A stretch of 64,000 nucleotides of DNA from HT1-32 sp040219025. GTDB taxonomy: Bacteria; Pseudomonadota; Alphaproteobacteria; Rhodospirillales; HT1-32. The translations under genes were made by a program, and so were the position numbers. Under the pieces are notes generated by a model. It ran no database searches and was not told the DNA's origin. It saw nothing but the letters and a program-made list of their open reading frames with translations. Below, piece after piece: positions 1-9,095 of this stretch (position 1 is its first letter; the number at the start of each line of letters is the position of its first letter). The stretch spans positions 62,001-126,000 of the forward strand of contig JAVJTE010000019.1 of the NCBI GenBank assembly GCA_040219025.1, written 5' to 3'.

Positions 1-1546
1 TCACCGGTGCGTCGGACGACCTGCTCAGCCGGCGGGCAAGCCCGGCAAAAATATCATGATCGTTGCGTGTCTGACCGAAAGGCTCTGCGCATTTACTCAT
101 GGCGATGAGATAATCATCCCGGGAGGAAGCACCGAGATCATTACGCTCCATCGCAACTGTCGCCGGGAAAACGATATCGGCGTGACGTGCCACCGGCGTC
201 CAGTGCGGCTCATGCACAATCACCGTCCCGATGTTCTGCCAGGCACGGCGCAGGCGATTCAGATCCTGATGATGATGAAACGGGTTGCCGCCAACCCAGT
301 AGACCAGCCGGATATCCGGATAGGTCCGTTCCTGACCATCGTACCTGTAGGACTGGCCAGGATGCAGCAGCATATCGGCAATACGCGCCACCGGGATATA
401 GCTGTCGACCGGATTGCGGCCGGTCGGCAGGGCCGCCCAGGGGGCCTTCCCGCGATGACTGCCAACCCCGTTTACCGCACCAAGGCCAAGGCCGAAGCCC
501 TGCCCCGGCTTGCCAATTCCACCCAGCAGGGCCGCCAGTACAACCAGCATCCAGTAAGCCTGCTCACCATTTTGCTGACGGGTCAGTGACCAGCTTGCAT
601 TCACCAGCGTCGGTGTTGCCGACATCCGGCGGGCCAGTGCAATGATATCCGCAGCGGTCAGTCCGGTGATCTCCGCCGCCCAGGCAGCATCCTTCGGCTG
701 ACCATCTGATTTCCCCGTAAGGTAGGGCAGGAATTTTTCAAAACCGGTGCAGCAGCGTTCGACAAAGGCCCGGTCATACAGATCTTCTGTCACCAGAACA
801 TGCGCCAGCGCCAGCATCAGCGCGACATCTGTATTCGGACGCACGGGCAGCCAGTCTGCCTGCAGGCTTTCCGGCATATCAGACCGGTCCGGGCTGACAT
901 TGACAAAGGAAACACCGGCCCGGCGCGCAGCCTCGATATCCTGCGGCTGGCTGTGCCGGCCGACGCCACCGGCATTCACCTGTGCATTGCGGGAGGCAAA
1001 GCCGCCGAAGGCCACGACCAGCCCGCCGGCGTCTGCAATCGACCGCCAGGAGGTATGCTCAACGAACAGACTGTTCAGTGATCCCGCTACATAAGGCAGA
1101 ATAACCTCGGCAGCGGCATGGCTGTAGGTGTTTCTCGCTGACGTATAGCCACCGAACAGATTCAGGAAACGGCGAAGCTGGCTTTGTGCATGATGAAACC
1201 GCCCGGCACTGGCCCAGCCGTAGGAGCCGGCATAGATCGCCTGATTACCGAACTGGTCCCGGACCCGGTTCAGTTCACCGGCAGCAAGATCGAGAGCCTC
1301 ATCCCATTCCAGGGCAACAAAACTGTCGCGTCCCCGCAATGTCCGGTGGTCAGCGCTGTTTTCAAGGAAGCCCCGGCGTACCATCGGCTTGTCGATCCGC
1401 ATCGGCCCGGACAGGCTGTCGACAATAGCGTCACCGATCGGTGATGGTGAAGGATCTTCGGAAAAGCCGTTCAGTGCCACCGGCTGGCCGGCTGGCCGGA
1501 CGACCTCATAGGTCCCCCAATGCGCTGATGTCAGTGCCCCGGACAA
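1..1546 (-). CDS. BisC/TMAO-reductase-type molybdopterin oxidoreductase (3' end outside window)
   Basis: Molybdopterin-guanine-dinucleotide enzyme of the biotin-sulfoxide/TMAO/DMSO reductase family, which reduces S- or N-oxides. The 515 visible residues read without a stop and keep the family landmarks in order: AHWGTYE near the start, FAGSYGW-like AGSYGWASAG (106-115), NTYSHAAAE with Ser142 in the position of the Mo-ligating serine, a repeated NTDVALMLALAH, QNGEQAYWM, and HHHQDLNRLRRAWQ. There is no Tat leader, so a cytoplasmic BisC-like enzyme is more likely than a periplasmic TorA/DorA. No ATG fits; a TTG at 1546 follows AGAAGG by 8 bases, 4 bases behind the lyase stop, so it should be translated with the upstream importer/lyase genes. 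The natural substrate is not known; an amino-acid S- or N-oxide is an inference from the operon. Confidence 0.85.
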   Translation of the reverse strand, partial: MSGALTSAHWGTYEVVRPAGQPVALNGFSEDPSPSPIGDAIVDSLSGPMRIDKPMVRRGFLENSADHRTLRGRDSFVALEWDEALDLAAGELNRVRDQFGNQAIYAGSYGWASAGRFHHAQSQLRRFLNLFGGYTSARNTYSHAAAEVILPYVAGSLNSLFVEHTSWRSIADAGGLVVAFGGFASRNAQVNAGGVGRHSQPQDIEAARRAGVSFVNVSPDRSDMPESLQADWLPVRPNTDVALMLALAHVLVTEDLYDRAFVERCCTGFEKFLPYLTGKSDGQPKDAAWAAEITGLTAADIIALARRMSATPTLVNASWSLTRQQNGEQAYWMLVVLAALLGGIGKPGQGFGLGLGAVNGVGSHRGKAPWAALPTGRNPVDSYIPVARIADMLLHPGQSYRYDGQERTYPDIRLVYWVGGNPFHHHQDLNRLRRAWQNIGTVIVHEPHWTPVARHADIVFPATVAMERNDLGASSRDDYLIAMSKCAEPFGQTRNDHDIFAGLARRLSRSSDAPV

Positions 1547-1550
1547 AGGG

Positions 1551-2603
1551 CTAACCTTCTTCCGGCCCTTCAGTCACCATCAGCAGGCACCGGCTGTCCG
1601 GTGGCAGTCCGGCATGGCTGACTGCTGCCAGTGGTGCGCCGCCGCTTTCTGTCGTCAGAATGCCGTGCCGGCGGTAACGGGCAACGGCAGCCGTTGCCTC
1701 GTCTTCTGTTACAGTCAGAAACAAATCGGCATCATGGCGCAGGGACTCAAACGCGATCAGCGAGGCATCCTTGCAATCGAGCCGCCCCATGTTCGAGACC
1801 GGCCCGTCCGCCCGGGTCAGCTTGTCGGCTTTGACACTGGCACGGATGCAGGGTGCCGCATCCGGTTCCACAACAATGATCACCGGCTGCTCCTCCCAGC
1901 AGTCGCGGATATTCGCGGCAACCGCAGCGGCAAATCCACCGACCCCGGCCTGCAGAAAAACATGCGTCGGCCAGCGGCCCTGTCCGGCAAATACCTGCCG
2001 GCATTCATCCGCAAGAACTGTATAGCCTTCCATCACCAGTGCAGGACGCTCCGTATAGCCGTCCCAGGATCCGTCGGCGAGATGCAGCCAGTCATTGTCC
2101 TCCGCCGCCTTGCGGGCATAGGCAACACTGTCTTCATATGTCCCGGTAATGCGTACCACCTCCGCATCGAGAGAACGGATACGGTCCGCAAAACCCTCAG
2201 GGACTGTCGGGGCCAGCACGATGACGGCGCGCGCACCAAACACACGCGCACCGGCCGCGACCGACAGGCCATGGTTGCCTGCACTGGCCGTAATGAAGGT
2301 CATCCGAGATGCCTGCTTTCGGGCAAAATCCGACATCAGATCCGTCTCGCCAGTCGCATCCGATATCATCTGCGCCACGGCAAATGCACCGCCCAGCGCC
2401 TTGAAGCTGCCGAGGCGCATGCGTCCGGACTCATCTTTGACGTAAAGCTCCGCAACACCGCAATCTGCCGCGAGGCCGGCAACAGAACTACAGGGTGTTG
2501 GCTGATAGACCGGGCATTGTTTCAGCATGGCAAGCGGGCGGGCGGCGTCCGAGCGAAACCGGCGAGCAGGAGTATTCCGGACAGGGAGCATTTGATTTGG
2601 CAT
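1551..2603 (-). CDS. Diaminopropionate ammonia-lyase-like PLP enzyme
   Basis: Fold-type II PLP enzyme close to diaminopropionate ammonia-lyase (YgeX), which converts 2,3-diaminopropionate to pyruvate and ammonia. Visible landmarks are YQPTP, the VKDESGR strand, the Schiff-base lysine in GSFKALGGA, the phosphate-binding SAGNHG loop, the WDGYTERP segment, LQAGVGG and the C-terminal TTESGGAP. The frame runs up to a GTG at 2708, but the first 35 residues do not look like the family; ATG 2603 gives about 350 residues and is preferred, without a clear ribosome-binding site. It follows the ehuD-like permease and is 4 bases upstream of the BisC-like gene, so it probably acts on the amino acid imported by the ABC system. 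EutB, the hydroxyectoine dehydratase that usually accompanies ehu genes, has the same fold and is the main alternative. Confidence 0.8.
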   Translation of the reverse strand: MPNQMLPVRNTPARRFRSDAARPLAMLKQCPVYQPTPCSSVAGLAADCGVAELYVKDESGRMRLGSFKALGGAFAVAQMISDATGETDLMSDFARKQASRMTFITASAGNHGLSVAAGARVFGARAVIVLAPTVPEGFADRIRSLDAEVVRITGTYEDSVAYARKAAEDNDWLHLADGSWDGYTERPALVMEGYTVLADECRQVFAGQGRWPTHVFLQAGVGGFAAAVAANIRDCWEEQPVIIVVEPDAAPCIRASVKADKLTRADGPVSNMGRLDCKDASLIAFESLRHDADLFLTVTEDEATAAVARYRRHGILTTESGGAPLAAVSHAGLPPDSRCLLMVTEGPEEG

Positions 2604-2726
2604 GATACCGATTACTTTATGCGCCATGCGGACAAGAATGATGTCACGGATAGCAGGGAGAAGATAAAATTTGCCGCCAGAACCGGTCATCTGACCGGCT
2701 TCACTCACATCCTGAAGAGGCCGGTC

Positions 2727-3395
2727 TCAGCCAGACCGAAGATTTTTGGGCTGAAAATGCTTTTCCAGCTTCATCGCCAGATAAGCCGCCGGAATGCTGA
2801 CCAGAATGAAGAAGACGCCAACCAGCGTCATCGGCTCCAGATACTTGTAATGGCTGTTGCTGTAGATATTAGCCGCATTGAACAATTCCACCACAGTGAT
2901 CGCAGATAGCAGCGGCGTTTCCTTGAACATGGTAATCAGATAATTCGCCAGTGGCGGGATCATCGGCGGAATGGCCTGCGGCAGAATGGCATAGCGCATG
3001 GTCTGATAGGTGCTGTAATTCAGCGCTCTTGTGGCTTCCCACTGTCCTTTGGGGACATTCTCAATTCCGGCACGGTAAACTTCAGACGTATAGGTGCTGA
3101 AATGCAGCCCCAGACCGACCACCCCGGCCATGAATGGCGACATGAACAGGCCAAAGTCGGGCAGAACGAAGAACAGAAAATAAAGCTGCACAAGCAGCGG
3201 CGTACGGCGGATGAACTCTGATATCCAGTAGAACGAGAAGGAGACTATCCGGAACCTGGACATCTTCAGCAACGCCAGGACCAGCCCCAGAACATAGGCC
3301 AGCAAGGCCCCTGCGATGGTTGCCTGAACGGTTACAACCAGCCCTTCCGCCATAGATGGCAGAACATCGAGAACAACTTTCCAGCTCCAGTCCAT
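2727..3395 (-). CDS. Polar amino-acid ABC transporter permease, EhuD-like
   Basis: Integral membrane subunit of a HisM/GlnP-type amino-acid importer, 222 residues with about five hydrophobic helices. The EAA coupling loop that docks on the ATPase is visible as GQWEATRALNYSTYQ followed by ILPQAIPPMIPPLANYLI. The RRTPLLVQLYF segment is typical of the family. It starts 3 bases after the stop of the sister permease, so the two are translated as a pair and form the heterodimeric channel. Similarity of the whole set (order ATPase, receptor, two permeases) to ehuABCD is recalled family knowledge; the cargo could be another zwitterion or a diamino acid. Confidence 0.88.
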   Translation of the reverse strand: MDWSWKVVLDVLPSMAEGLVVTVQATIAGALLAYVLGLVLALLKMSRFRIVSFSFYWISEFIRRTPLLVQLYFLFFVLPDFGLFMSPFMAGVVGLGLHFSTYTSEVYRAGIENVPKGQWEATRALNYSTYQTMRYAILPQAIPPMIPPLANYLITMFKETPLLSAITVVELFNAANIYSNSHYKYLEPMTLVGVFFILVSIPAAYLAMKLEKHFQPKNLRSG

Positions 3396-3398
3396 GGC

Positions 3399-4067
3399 TC
3401 AGTTTCCCCCCGACCTGGTAGCATCCTTGCCGAAGGAGAATTTCGCTCCGACAAAACCGGTAAAGCGCACCAGACCGGACGCGATGATGAAGTAAATCAC
3501 CAGGATCACCATAAAAGGCTCCAGCGTCATCGCAGTCTGCACCCGGATGATTTGCGCCATGAATGTCAGGTCCGAGATCGTAATCAGCGATGCAACGGCC
3601 GTGAGCTTGAGAAGTTCAATCAGCAAGTTCCCGAATGTCGGAATCATCACCGGTATTGCCTGTGGAATCAGGACATAGCGATAGAGCTGATAGGTCGTGT
3701 AGTTCAGCGCCGTGGCCGCTTCACGCTGTCCGCGAGCGACCGACTGGACCGCCCCCCGGACAACCTCCGAACCGTAGCTGCCGAGGTTGAAGCCACAGGC
3801 AATGACCCCCGCCATCAGCGGAGAGAAATGTACGCCAAGCAACGGCAGGACATAATACATGAAGAACATCTGCACGATGGCTGATGTGCCGCGGAAAAAT
3901 TCGAGATAGATAATTGCACAGGCACGAACCAGTCTGAATCTTGAGAACCGTGACAGGCCGACAACGAAGGAAATCGTCAGGGCGACAATCGCGCTCATGA
4001 CGGTCAGTTGAATCGTCGTCAGCGTCCCCTCAATCAAAATCGGGGAATATTCAATTATCAGATCCAT
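3399..4067 (-). CDS. Polar amino-acid ABC transporter permease, EhuC-like
   Basis: Second membrane subunit, 222 residues, same architecture as its downstream neighbour: five or so helices and an EAA loop (GQREAATALNYTTYQ then VLIPQAIPVMIPTFGNLLIELLK). FFRGTSAIVQMFFMYY corresponds to the conserved RGTP region. The start ATG is preceded by AGAGG. It is separated from the upstream receptor gene by 83 bases that hold a strong stem-loop, which would let the receptor be made in excess over the permeases. Confidence 0.88.
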   Translation of the reverse strand: MDLIIEYSPILIEGTLTTIQLTVMSAIVALTISFVVGLSRFSRFRLVRACAIIYLEFFRGTSAIVQMFFMYYVLPLLGVHFSPLMAGVIACGFNLGSYGSEVVRGAVQSVARGQREAATALNYTTYQLYRYVLIPQAIPVMIPTFGNLLIELLKLTAVASLITISDLTFMAQIIRVQTAMTLEPFMVILVIYFIIASGLVRFTGFVGAKFSFGKDATRSGGN

Positions 4068-4084
4068 GCCAGCACCTCTGGAGT

Positions 4085-4108
4085 GCTGCCCCCGGCATCG
4101 GGGGCAGC
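4085..4108 (-). promoter_or_regulatory. Perfect stem-loop between receptor and permease genes
   Basis: Ten-base arms GCTGCCCCCG and CGGGGGCAGC around a GCAT loop, lying 43 bases after the ehuB-like stop and 17 bases before the ehuC-like start. There is no T run behind it, so it is not a simple terminator; a 3' RNA-stabilising or partial-termination element is the usual role for such hairpins behind receptor genes. Confidence 0.7.
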
Positions 4109-4150
4109 AGGGTTAACCAGACAACATCGTCCGGGAAGTTTAATTCTGCC

Positions 4151-5002
4151 TCAGTTCCCCGGGCAGAAATCATCCCGTTCCACGGCCAGTGTCGCTTCTG
4201 CCGAGAAACCGTAAGGCTCGACGATGCTTGCGAATTCTCCGCTGGCCTTCAGCTCCTTCAGAGCCATGTCATAGGCATCACGGAATTCCTTGTCGTCGGG
4301 ATTGAAGGCTGCACCGGCACAACCCATCGGCACACCCTTCACCGGCATGATCAGTTCCAGGTTTGGATCCTTGGTTTTCCTGAGCAGATCCTGTGTGCCC
4401 AGTCCGGACAGGGCGAACACGTCAACCCGGCCCTGCTGCAGCATCTTGATACCGCTTGGCGGATCACTGAAAACCTTGATCTGGTCTTTCGACACACCCC
4501 GTTCGAGTGCATAGGCCTCCTCGGCACAGCCGGCACAGGTTGTCATCGTCACATTCGGATTCTTGCCGATATCTTCATAGGTAAGAATGTTATGCGGATT
4601 GCCCTTGGCGACGGCAAAAGCCTCTGCGCCGCAAAGATCCGGCTGGGAGTAGATGATCGATTCACACCGCTTCGGTTTGATATAAAGACCGGATGTCGCC
4701 ATATCGACACGCCGTGCCATCAGCGCCGGGATCATCGAACCATAGGCAACAACCTTGGCCCTCAGCTCCGGCACCCCGAGTTTTTTCATCACTGCACGGG
4801 CGACATCAGGTGCCGCACCAGTGACATATCCGTCTCCCTTGATGTCACTGTATGGTGGCTCATTCGCGACAGCTACAGTGGCGTAGCCCTGTTTGCGGAG
4901 ATCGTCGAGCGTACCGGCAGATGCCACGCCCGTGGTGAACGACAAAGCAACCGCGCCCATTGCAAGCCATCGGATGCAGTCTCCTGTTTTACCTCTGTGC
5001 AT
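4151..5002 (-). CDS. EhuB-like periplasmic amino-acid receptor
   Basis: Substrate-binding protein of family 3 (about 283 residues) with an N-terminal leader ending near GVASAG. The mature part has VAVANEPPYSD, the ligand-binding GAAPDVARAV, GLYIKPKRCESI and SGIKMLQQGRVDVFAL, all in the arrangement seen in the ectoine/hydroxyectoine receptor EhuB. The start chosen is ATG 5002, because GAAGGGA stands 7 bases before it; a longer frame begins at 5059 inside the ATPase gene. Cysteines are numerous (in RCES, DLCGAE, TTCAGCAEE), which is unusual for this class and may form periplasmic disulfides. Real ligand uncertain. Confidence 0.85.
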   Translation of the reverse strand: MHRGKTGDCIRWLAMGAVALSFTTGVASAGTLDDLRKQGYATVAVANEPPYSDIKGDGYVTGAAPDVARAVMKKLGVPELRAKVVAYGSMIPALMARRVDMATSGLYIKPKRCESIIYSQPDLCGAEAFAVAKGNPHNILTYEDIGKNPNVTMTTCAGCAEEAYALERGVSKDQIKVFSDPPSGIKMLQQGRVDVFALSGLGTQDLLRKTKDPNLELIMPVKGVPMGCAGAAFNPDDKEFRDAYDMALKELKASGEFASIVEPYGFSAEATLAVERDDFCPGN

Positions 5003-5051
5003 TACATTTCCCTTCTTTGTTATGCATTGAATTGACAGACGTCTTCCCTGT

Positions 5052-5828
5052 TTAGCCAATGTCCCCGATGAATTTTTTCAGGAAGTCTTTTGTTCTCGGC
5101 TCATCGGGCGCCGTGAAAATTTTGTCGGGCGGACCCGCCTCGACAATCTGGCCGTTCTCGAAAAACAGAACCCGGTCTGCAAAATCACGGGCAAAGTTCA
5201 TTTCATGAGTGACGGTCAGCATGGTGGTGTCCGTGCTCTCGGCCAGCAGCCTGAGAACCGACAGCACCTCTTCGACCAGTTCCGGATCAAGCGCCGACGT
5301 CACTTCGTCGAACAGCATGATCTTCGGCTCAAGCGCCAGGGCACGGGCAATTGCAACGCGCTGTTGCTGACCTCCCGATAACTGATGCGGATAATGCCCC
5401 TGCTTGTCTTCCAGACCGACCAGCGCCAGCAGTTCCTGTGCCTTGACCCTGGCATCGGCCTTGTCCTTGCCTTTTACGAGAACCTGCGGCTGAACAATAT
5501 TCGCCATCGCAGTCAGGTGCGGGAACAGATTGAACTGCTGAAACACCATGCCGACGGTTTCACGCATCTTGTGCAAATGTTTCTCACTCGCCGGCACCAG
5601 ATTTCCTTCAATTTTCTGATGCCACAGATAATCGTTATCCACGATCACGTGACCGCTATCGATGGTCTCCAGCGTCATGAGGATCCGCAGAATAGTCGTC
5701 TTGCCCGACCCGCTGGGGCCAATCAGGGCGAGCTTCTCGCCACTGTTCACATGCATGTCGAGATCTCGCAGCACGCGCAGATCACCAAAAGACTTGGAGA
5801 CGCCCTGAAATTCTATGATCTTTCCCAT
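5052..5828 (-). CDS. Polar amino-acid ABC transporter ATPase, EhuA-like
   Basis: ATP-binding subunit of 258 residues that drives import. Walker A GPSGSGKTT (37-45), Q loop VGMVFQQFNLFPH, signature LSGGQQQRVAIARAL, Walker B IMLFDEVTSALDP and the switch histidine in TVTHEM are all intact. It is the first gene of the importer transcript; the intergenic space to the divergent Lrp-type regulator contains the presumed promoters and a dyad. Confidence 0.9.
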   Translation of the reverse strand: MGKIIEFQGVSKSFGDLRVLRDLDMHVNSGEKLALIGPSGSGKTTILRILMTLETIDSGHVIVDNDYLWHQKIEGNLVPASEKHLHKMRETVGMVFQQFNLFPHLTAMANIVQPQVLVKGKDKADARVKAQELLALVGLEDKQGHYPHQLSGGQQQRVAIARALALEPKIMLFDEVTSALDPELVEEVLSVLRLLAESTDTTMLTVTHEMNFARDFADRVLFFENGQIVEAGPPDKIFTAPDEPRTKDFLKKFIGDIG

Positions 5829-5951
5829 TTGAGACGCTTCTCAACCCCTGTTTCATCACACGACTATGCCCCCCGTGTCGTCTGAAAACCTTAGCGGACC
5901 GAAACGATAGAAATGCTCACCCCGTCGCGATATGAGAGAAAAAATGCTAAT

Positions 5952-5973
5952 ATCAGGGCTGGAATGACCTGAT
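5952..5973. promoter_or_regulatory. Dyad in the importer/Lrp divergent promoter
   Basis: ATCAGG and CCTGAT arms separated by 10 bases, midway between the ehuA-like start (5828) and the regulator start (6048). Placement and size suit an Lrp/AsnC-type site, but the arms are only six bases, so this is a candidate only. Confidence 0.4.
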
Positions 5974-6047
5974 TATCGCAATTCATGCTGCTAGCTATGC
6001 ATCTGATGACGGGAATTGATCATCTTCGGGGAGCCGGAACGAAACGC

Positions 6048-6527
6048 ATGAACACTCTTTCGGAAACTGATATCGGCATCCTGCGCCTGTTGCAGGAAAA
6101 TGCCCGTGAGAAGCTGGAAACCATTGCATTCGAGACCGGACTGTCGGTCGCGACGGTTCAGAGGCGGATCAAGTATCTGAAGTCAAAAGGCATCATTGAA
6201 CGCGACACGGCGCTGGTATCGCCGGAAGCCGTCGGCTACGCGATGACCTTCCTGATCATGGTCGAGATGGAGCGCGAACGGCTGGATCAGCTTGATGCCT
6301 TTCGCCGCAAGGCGAAGGCCGAACCACAGGTCCAGCAATGCTATTACATCACCGGTGAGGCCGATTTTGCCCTGATCGCACTGGCCCGCAACATGGCCGA
6401 CTTCGAAGAGCTGACCCACCGGCTGTTTTTTGACGACACCAACGTCAAACGGTTCCGGACATCGGTTGTCATGAACCGGACCAAAACCGGCATGACCGTT
6501 CCCCTCAGTGAGGCAGAAGCAGACTGA
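6048..6527 (+). CDS. Lrp/AsnC-family transcription regulator
   Basis: About 159 residues: an N-terminal winged helix (LSETDIGILRLLQENAR, then SVATVQRRIKYLKSKGII) and a C-terminal RAM ligand-sensing domain (VQQCYYITGEADFALIAL, FRTSVVMNRTK). The frame extends upstream to 5985, but ATG 6048 gives the normal family length. Divergent from the amino-acid importer operon, so it most likely controls that operon in response to the imported amino acid or a product of the lyase. Confidence 0.88.
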   Translation: MNTLSETDIGILRLLQENAREKLETIAFETGLSVATVQRRIKYLKSKGIIERDTALVSPEAVGYAMTFLIMVEMERERLDQLDAFRRKAKAEPQVQQCYYITGEADFALIALARNMADFEELTHRLFFDDTNVKRFRTSVVMNRTKTGMTVPLSEAEAD

Positions 6528-6540
6528 AGATACCGGCCGG

Positions 6541-7764
6541 CTATGCGGAGCTTTTGCCCGCTTCCAGATAGGCCGCAACCTCTTCGCCGGTGGCCCGGCC
6601 ATGCGCCATGCAGGCCGTCAGCAAATACCCGCCTGTCGGTGCTTCCCAGTCCAGCATCTCGCCCGTGGCAAAGACGCCGGGGAGTGCGCGAATATGACTG
6701 GTGCCATCAATAGCCGTAAAACAGAGCCCGCCAGCAGTGCTGATTGCCTCAGCTATCGGACGGGTTCTGTCCACCGGGATCACCAGTCTCTTGATTGCCG
6801 CCGCCAGCGCCGGAATATCATCGAGAATACCGGCTGATGTGAACTCCCGCAGCAGACCGGCTTTCACCCCGGTCAGGCCGGTGGTCTTCCTCAGATGATT
6901 GGCGAACGAGTTGCGGCCCCGGTCACGGCCAAGGTCACGGACCAGCCGCTCTTCCGTCCGGCCCGGTTTCAGGTCCAGCGTAAGGGTCGCACTGCCTGTC
7001 GCTTCAATCTCGTCACGCAGCAGAGAAGAAACCGCGTAAACGCCACTGCCTTCAATGCCGGTTCGGGTGACCACAAACTCTCCGTGCCGTGTCTCCCCGC
7101 CAGCAGAAAGGGTCACCGACTTCACAGGTGATCCGGCAAAGCGGTCACGGAAATGGTCGCTCCAGCTCACATCAAAGCCGCAATTTGCCGGCCGCAGAGG
7201 CGAAACCCTGGCACCTCGCCCGGCAAGCAAGGGACCCCAGGCACCGTCACTGCCAAGTTTCGGCCAGCTTGCCCCGCCAAGCGCCAGAACCGTGGCTGCG
7301 GCTGTAACGCGGACCTCGCCCGCAGGCGTATCAAAATGCAGAGCCCCCTCACCCGTCCAGCCCAGCCAGCGATGACGGATATGCGTGCGAAGCCCCGCCT
7401 TCCTCAATCGGGATATCCAGGCGCGCAGCAGGGGGGCCGCCTTGAACCCCGCCGGGAACACCCGTCCCGATGATCCGACGATGGTTTCCACGCCAAGCTC
7501 CAGCGCCCAGGCCCGCAGGGCTGCGTTATCAAACTGCCGGAGCACCGGCTCCAGATCAGCCTGCCGGTCACCGAAACGCGATACCAGGGCCTCCATCGGC
7601 TCGCTATGTGTAAGATTGAGGCCGCTTTTGCCCGCCATCAGGAACTTCCGCCCCAGCGACGGCATGGCATCATAAAGATCGACCGGAACACCGCGTGCCA
7701 GCAACACTTCTGCGGCCATCAGCCCTGCTGGCCCTCCTCCGATAATCACCGCTGACTGGCTCAC
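6541..7764 (-). CDS. HI0933/BaiN-family FAD flavoprotein (TIGR03862 type)
   Basis: 407-residue flavoprotein with an N-terminal dinucleotide fold (IIGGGPAGLMAAEVL), a KFLMAGKSGLNLTHSE segment typical of the HI0933 family, a central insertion domain, and a C-terminal FATGEMLDWEAPTGGYLL motif that closes the FAD site. The family is often annotated as aminoacetone oxidase-like or as a BaiN-type oxidoreductase, but most members have no proven reaction. It ends 13 bases past the Lrp gene in convergent orientation and seems to be its own transcription unit. Confidence 0.85.
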   Translation of the reverse strand: MSQSAVIIGGGPAGLMAAEVLLARGVPVDLYDAMPSLGRKFLMAGKSGLNLTHSEPMEALVSRFGDRQADLEPVLRQFDNAALRAWALELGVETIVGSSGRVFPAGFKAAPLLRAWISRLRKAGLRTHIRHRWLGWTGEGALHFDTPAGEVRVTAAATVLALGGASWPKLGSDGAWGPLLAGRGARVSPLRPANCGFDVSWSDHFRDRFAGSPVKSVTLSAGGETRHGEFVVTRTGIEGSGVYAVSSLLRDEIEATGSATLTLDLKPGRTEERLVRDLGRDRGRNSFANHLRKTTGLTGVKAGLLREFTSAGILDDIPALAAAIKRLVIPVDRTRPIAEAISTAGGLCFTAIDGTSHIRALPGVFATGEMLDWEAPTGGYLLTACMAHGRATGEEVAAYLEAGKSSA

Positions 7765-7890
7765 CTGATCTCCTGTCCTTAAACACCATGCTGATCCGAC
7801 AGCCCGAATCCGGGGCCATGGGAGGGAGGACCGCCATGAAAGGCAAGCCTGAACTGCCCTGAGTCTGATGAGGCCTGCACCAGTTCCCGG

Positions 7891-9042
7891 TTAACGCAGT
7901 GACCGGGCGGTCATCAGCGTCACGGTCGTCGCAAGGAGCGAGGCCGTCGTCAGCACCAGCACAGCATCGAAGTTACCGGTTACCGTATGGATGCTACTGG
8001 CCAGCACCGGCCCCAGCATCTGCCCCGTCGCAAAGGCACTGACCAGCGCCGCGATATGACGCATGACATCACCTGCCGGGGCCACGCGGTGTGCCTCCTG
8101 CATTCCAGCCATCGTGATGATCATGAAGGTTCCGCCAACCATCAGGCCGGAAAGCGCAATGCCTGTGATCGTCGGCCAGACAACCGGGATCAGCACACCC
8201 GCCCCCATGATGAACTGACTGATTGTCCATATATGCAGGCCGGAGAACCGGCGTCTCAGCCGACCGGCAAAAAACGTCGACAGAAATGCTGCCAACCCGA
8301 ATAACGGCCAGCTCCAGCCGAAAATCAGCGGGTCACTGATGATATCACTGGCCATCACCGGCAGATAGGTCGCGGGAATTGAATAACCGAAACCGGCCGT
8401 GCCGTAACTGATGATCATCGGCCAGATGAATGCGCGCTGCTCGCCGTCTGCCCGACGCCGCACCGGACGTTCGGAGGGAAGCTCTGCCCCGAAGGTCAGG
8501 CACAACAGAAGCGCGGTCACCAGCGAGCCGGCACCTACCCAGATCCAGCCTGCGGCACTGCCGGCTCCGGCGGTCATGAACAGCAGACAAACCAGTCCGA
8601 TGAGCAGAATGCCACCCCCAACCCCCGAAAACACCGCCCCTGAACCACCGGTATGGCCGGTGTTGGCCAGCGTCCGGATGACGAAGTTACTTACCAGAAC
8701 CAGTATCCAGGCACTGCAAACGCCTGCAATCCAGCGGAGTACCGACCAGATGATGACGTTCTCGACCAGCCCCATCCCCAGTGTTGTCACGCCAATCCCG
8801 AACAGGGACAAGCGCATCATGTTCTGCGGCGATAATGGCAGCTTCGCTGCAACCAGCGCCCCCGTCAGATAACCCAGAAAATGCACCGAGGCGATCAGCC
8901 CGCCATCCGCCAGCGACAGCAGCCTGTCCTGCAACATAAGTGGTAGCAACGGCGTATAGGCAAATCGCCCGATCCCCATAGCCAGCGCCAGCGCCGCAAA
9001 TCCGGCGAGTGTAAGACGAAGGCTGGCAGACAGAGGAGGCAT
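7891..9042 (-). CDS. YbfB/YjiJ-family MFS transporter
   Basis: Twelve-helix major-facilitator protein of 383 residues. The N-terminal LAMGIGRFAYTPLLPLML is the hallmark of the YbfB/YjiJ group (DUF1228). Substrates of the group are not established. It is divergent from the ligase-tmpA-tmpB operon across 174 bases that contain overlapping dyads, so it could import or export a compound of that pathway; that is an inference from position only. Confidence 0.85.
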   Translation of the reverse strand: MPPLSASLRLTLAGFAALALAMGIGRFAYTPLLPLMLQDRLLSLADGGLIASVHFLGYLTGALVAAKLPLSPQNMMRLSLFGIGVTTLGMGLVENVIIWSVLRWIAGVCSAWILVLVSNFVIRTLANTGHTGGSGAVFSGVGGGILLIGLVCLLFMTAGAGSAAGWIWVGAGSLVTALLLCLTFGAELPSERPVRRRADGEQRAFIWPMIISYGTAGFGYSIPATYLPVMASDIISDPLIFGWSWPLFGLAAFLSTFFAGRLRRRFSGLHIWTISQFIMGAGVLIPVVWPTITGIALSGLMVGGTFMIITMAGMQEAHRVAPAGDVMRHIAALVSAFATGQMLGPVLASSIHTVTGNFDAVLVLTTASLLATTVTLMTARSLR

Positions 9043-9095
9043 GGGCGGATCCGGAAAACCTGAAGGCAGATGACGGGCCAGACTAGGTACATACG

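Noticed and set aside
1614..2909. 431-codon plus-strand frame opposite the PLP lyase and permease end
   Set aside because: Antisense shadow: the lyase motifs are clear on the minus strand and this frame crosses two real genes.
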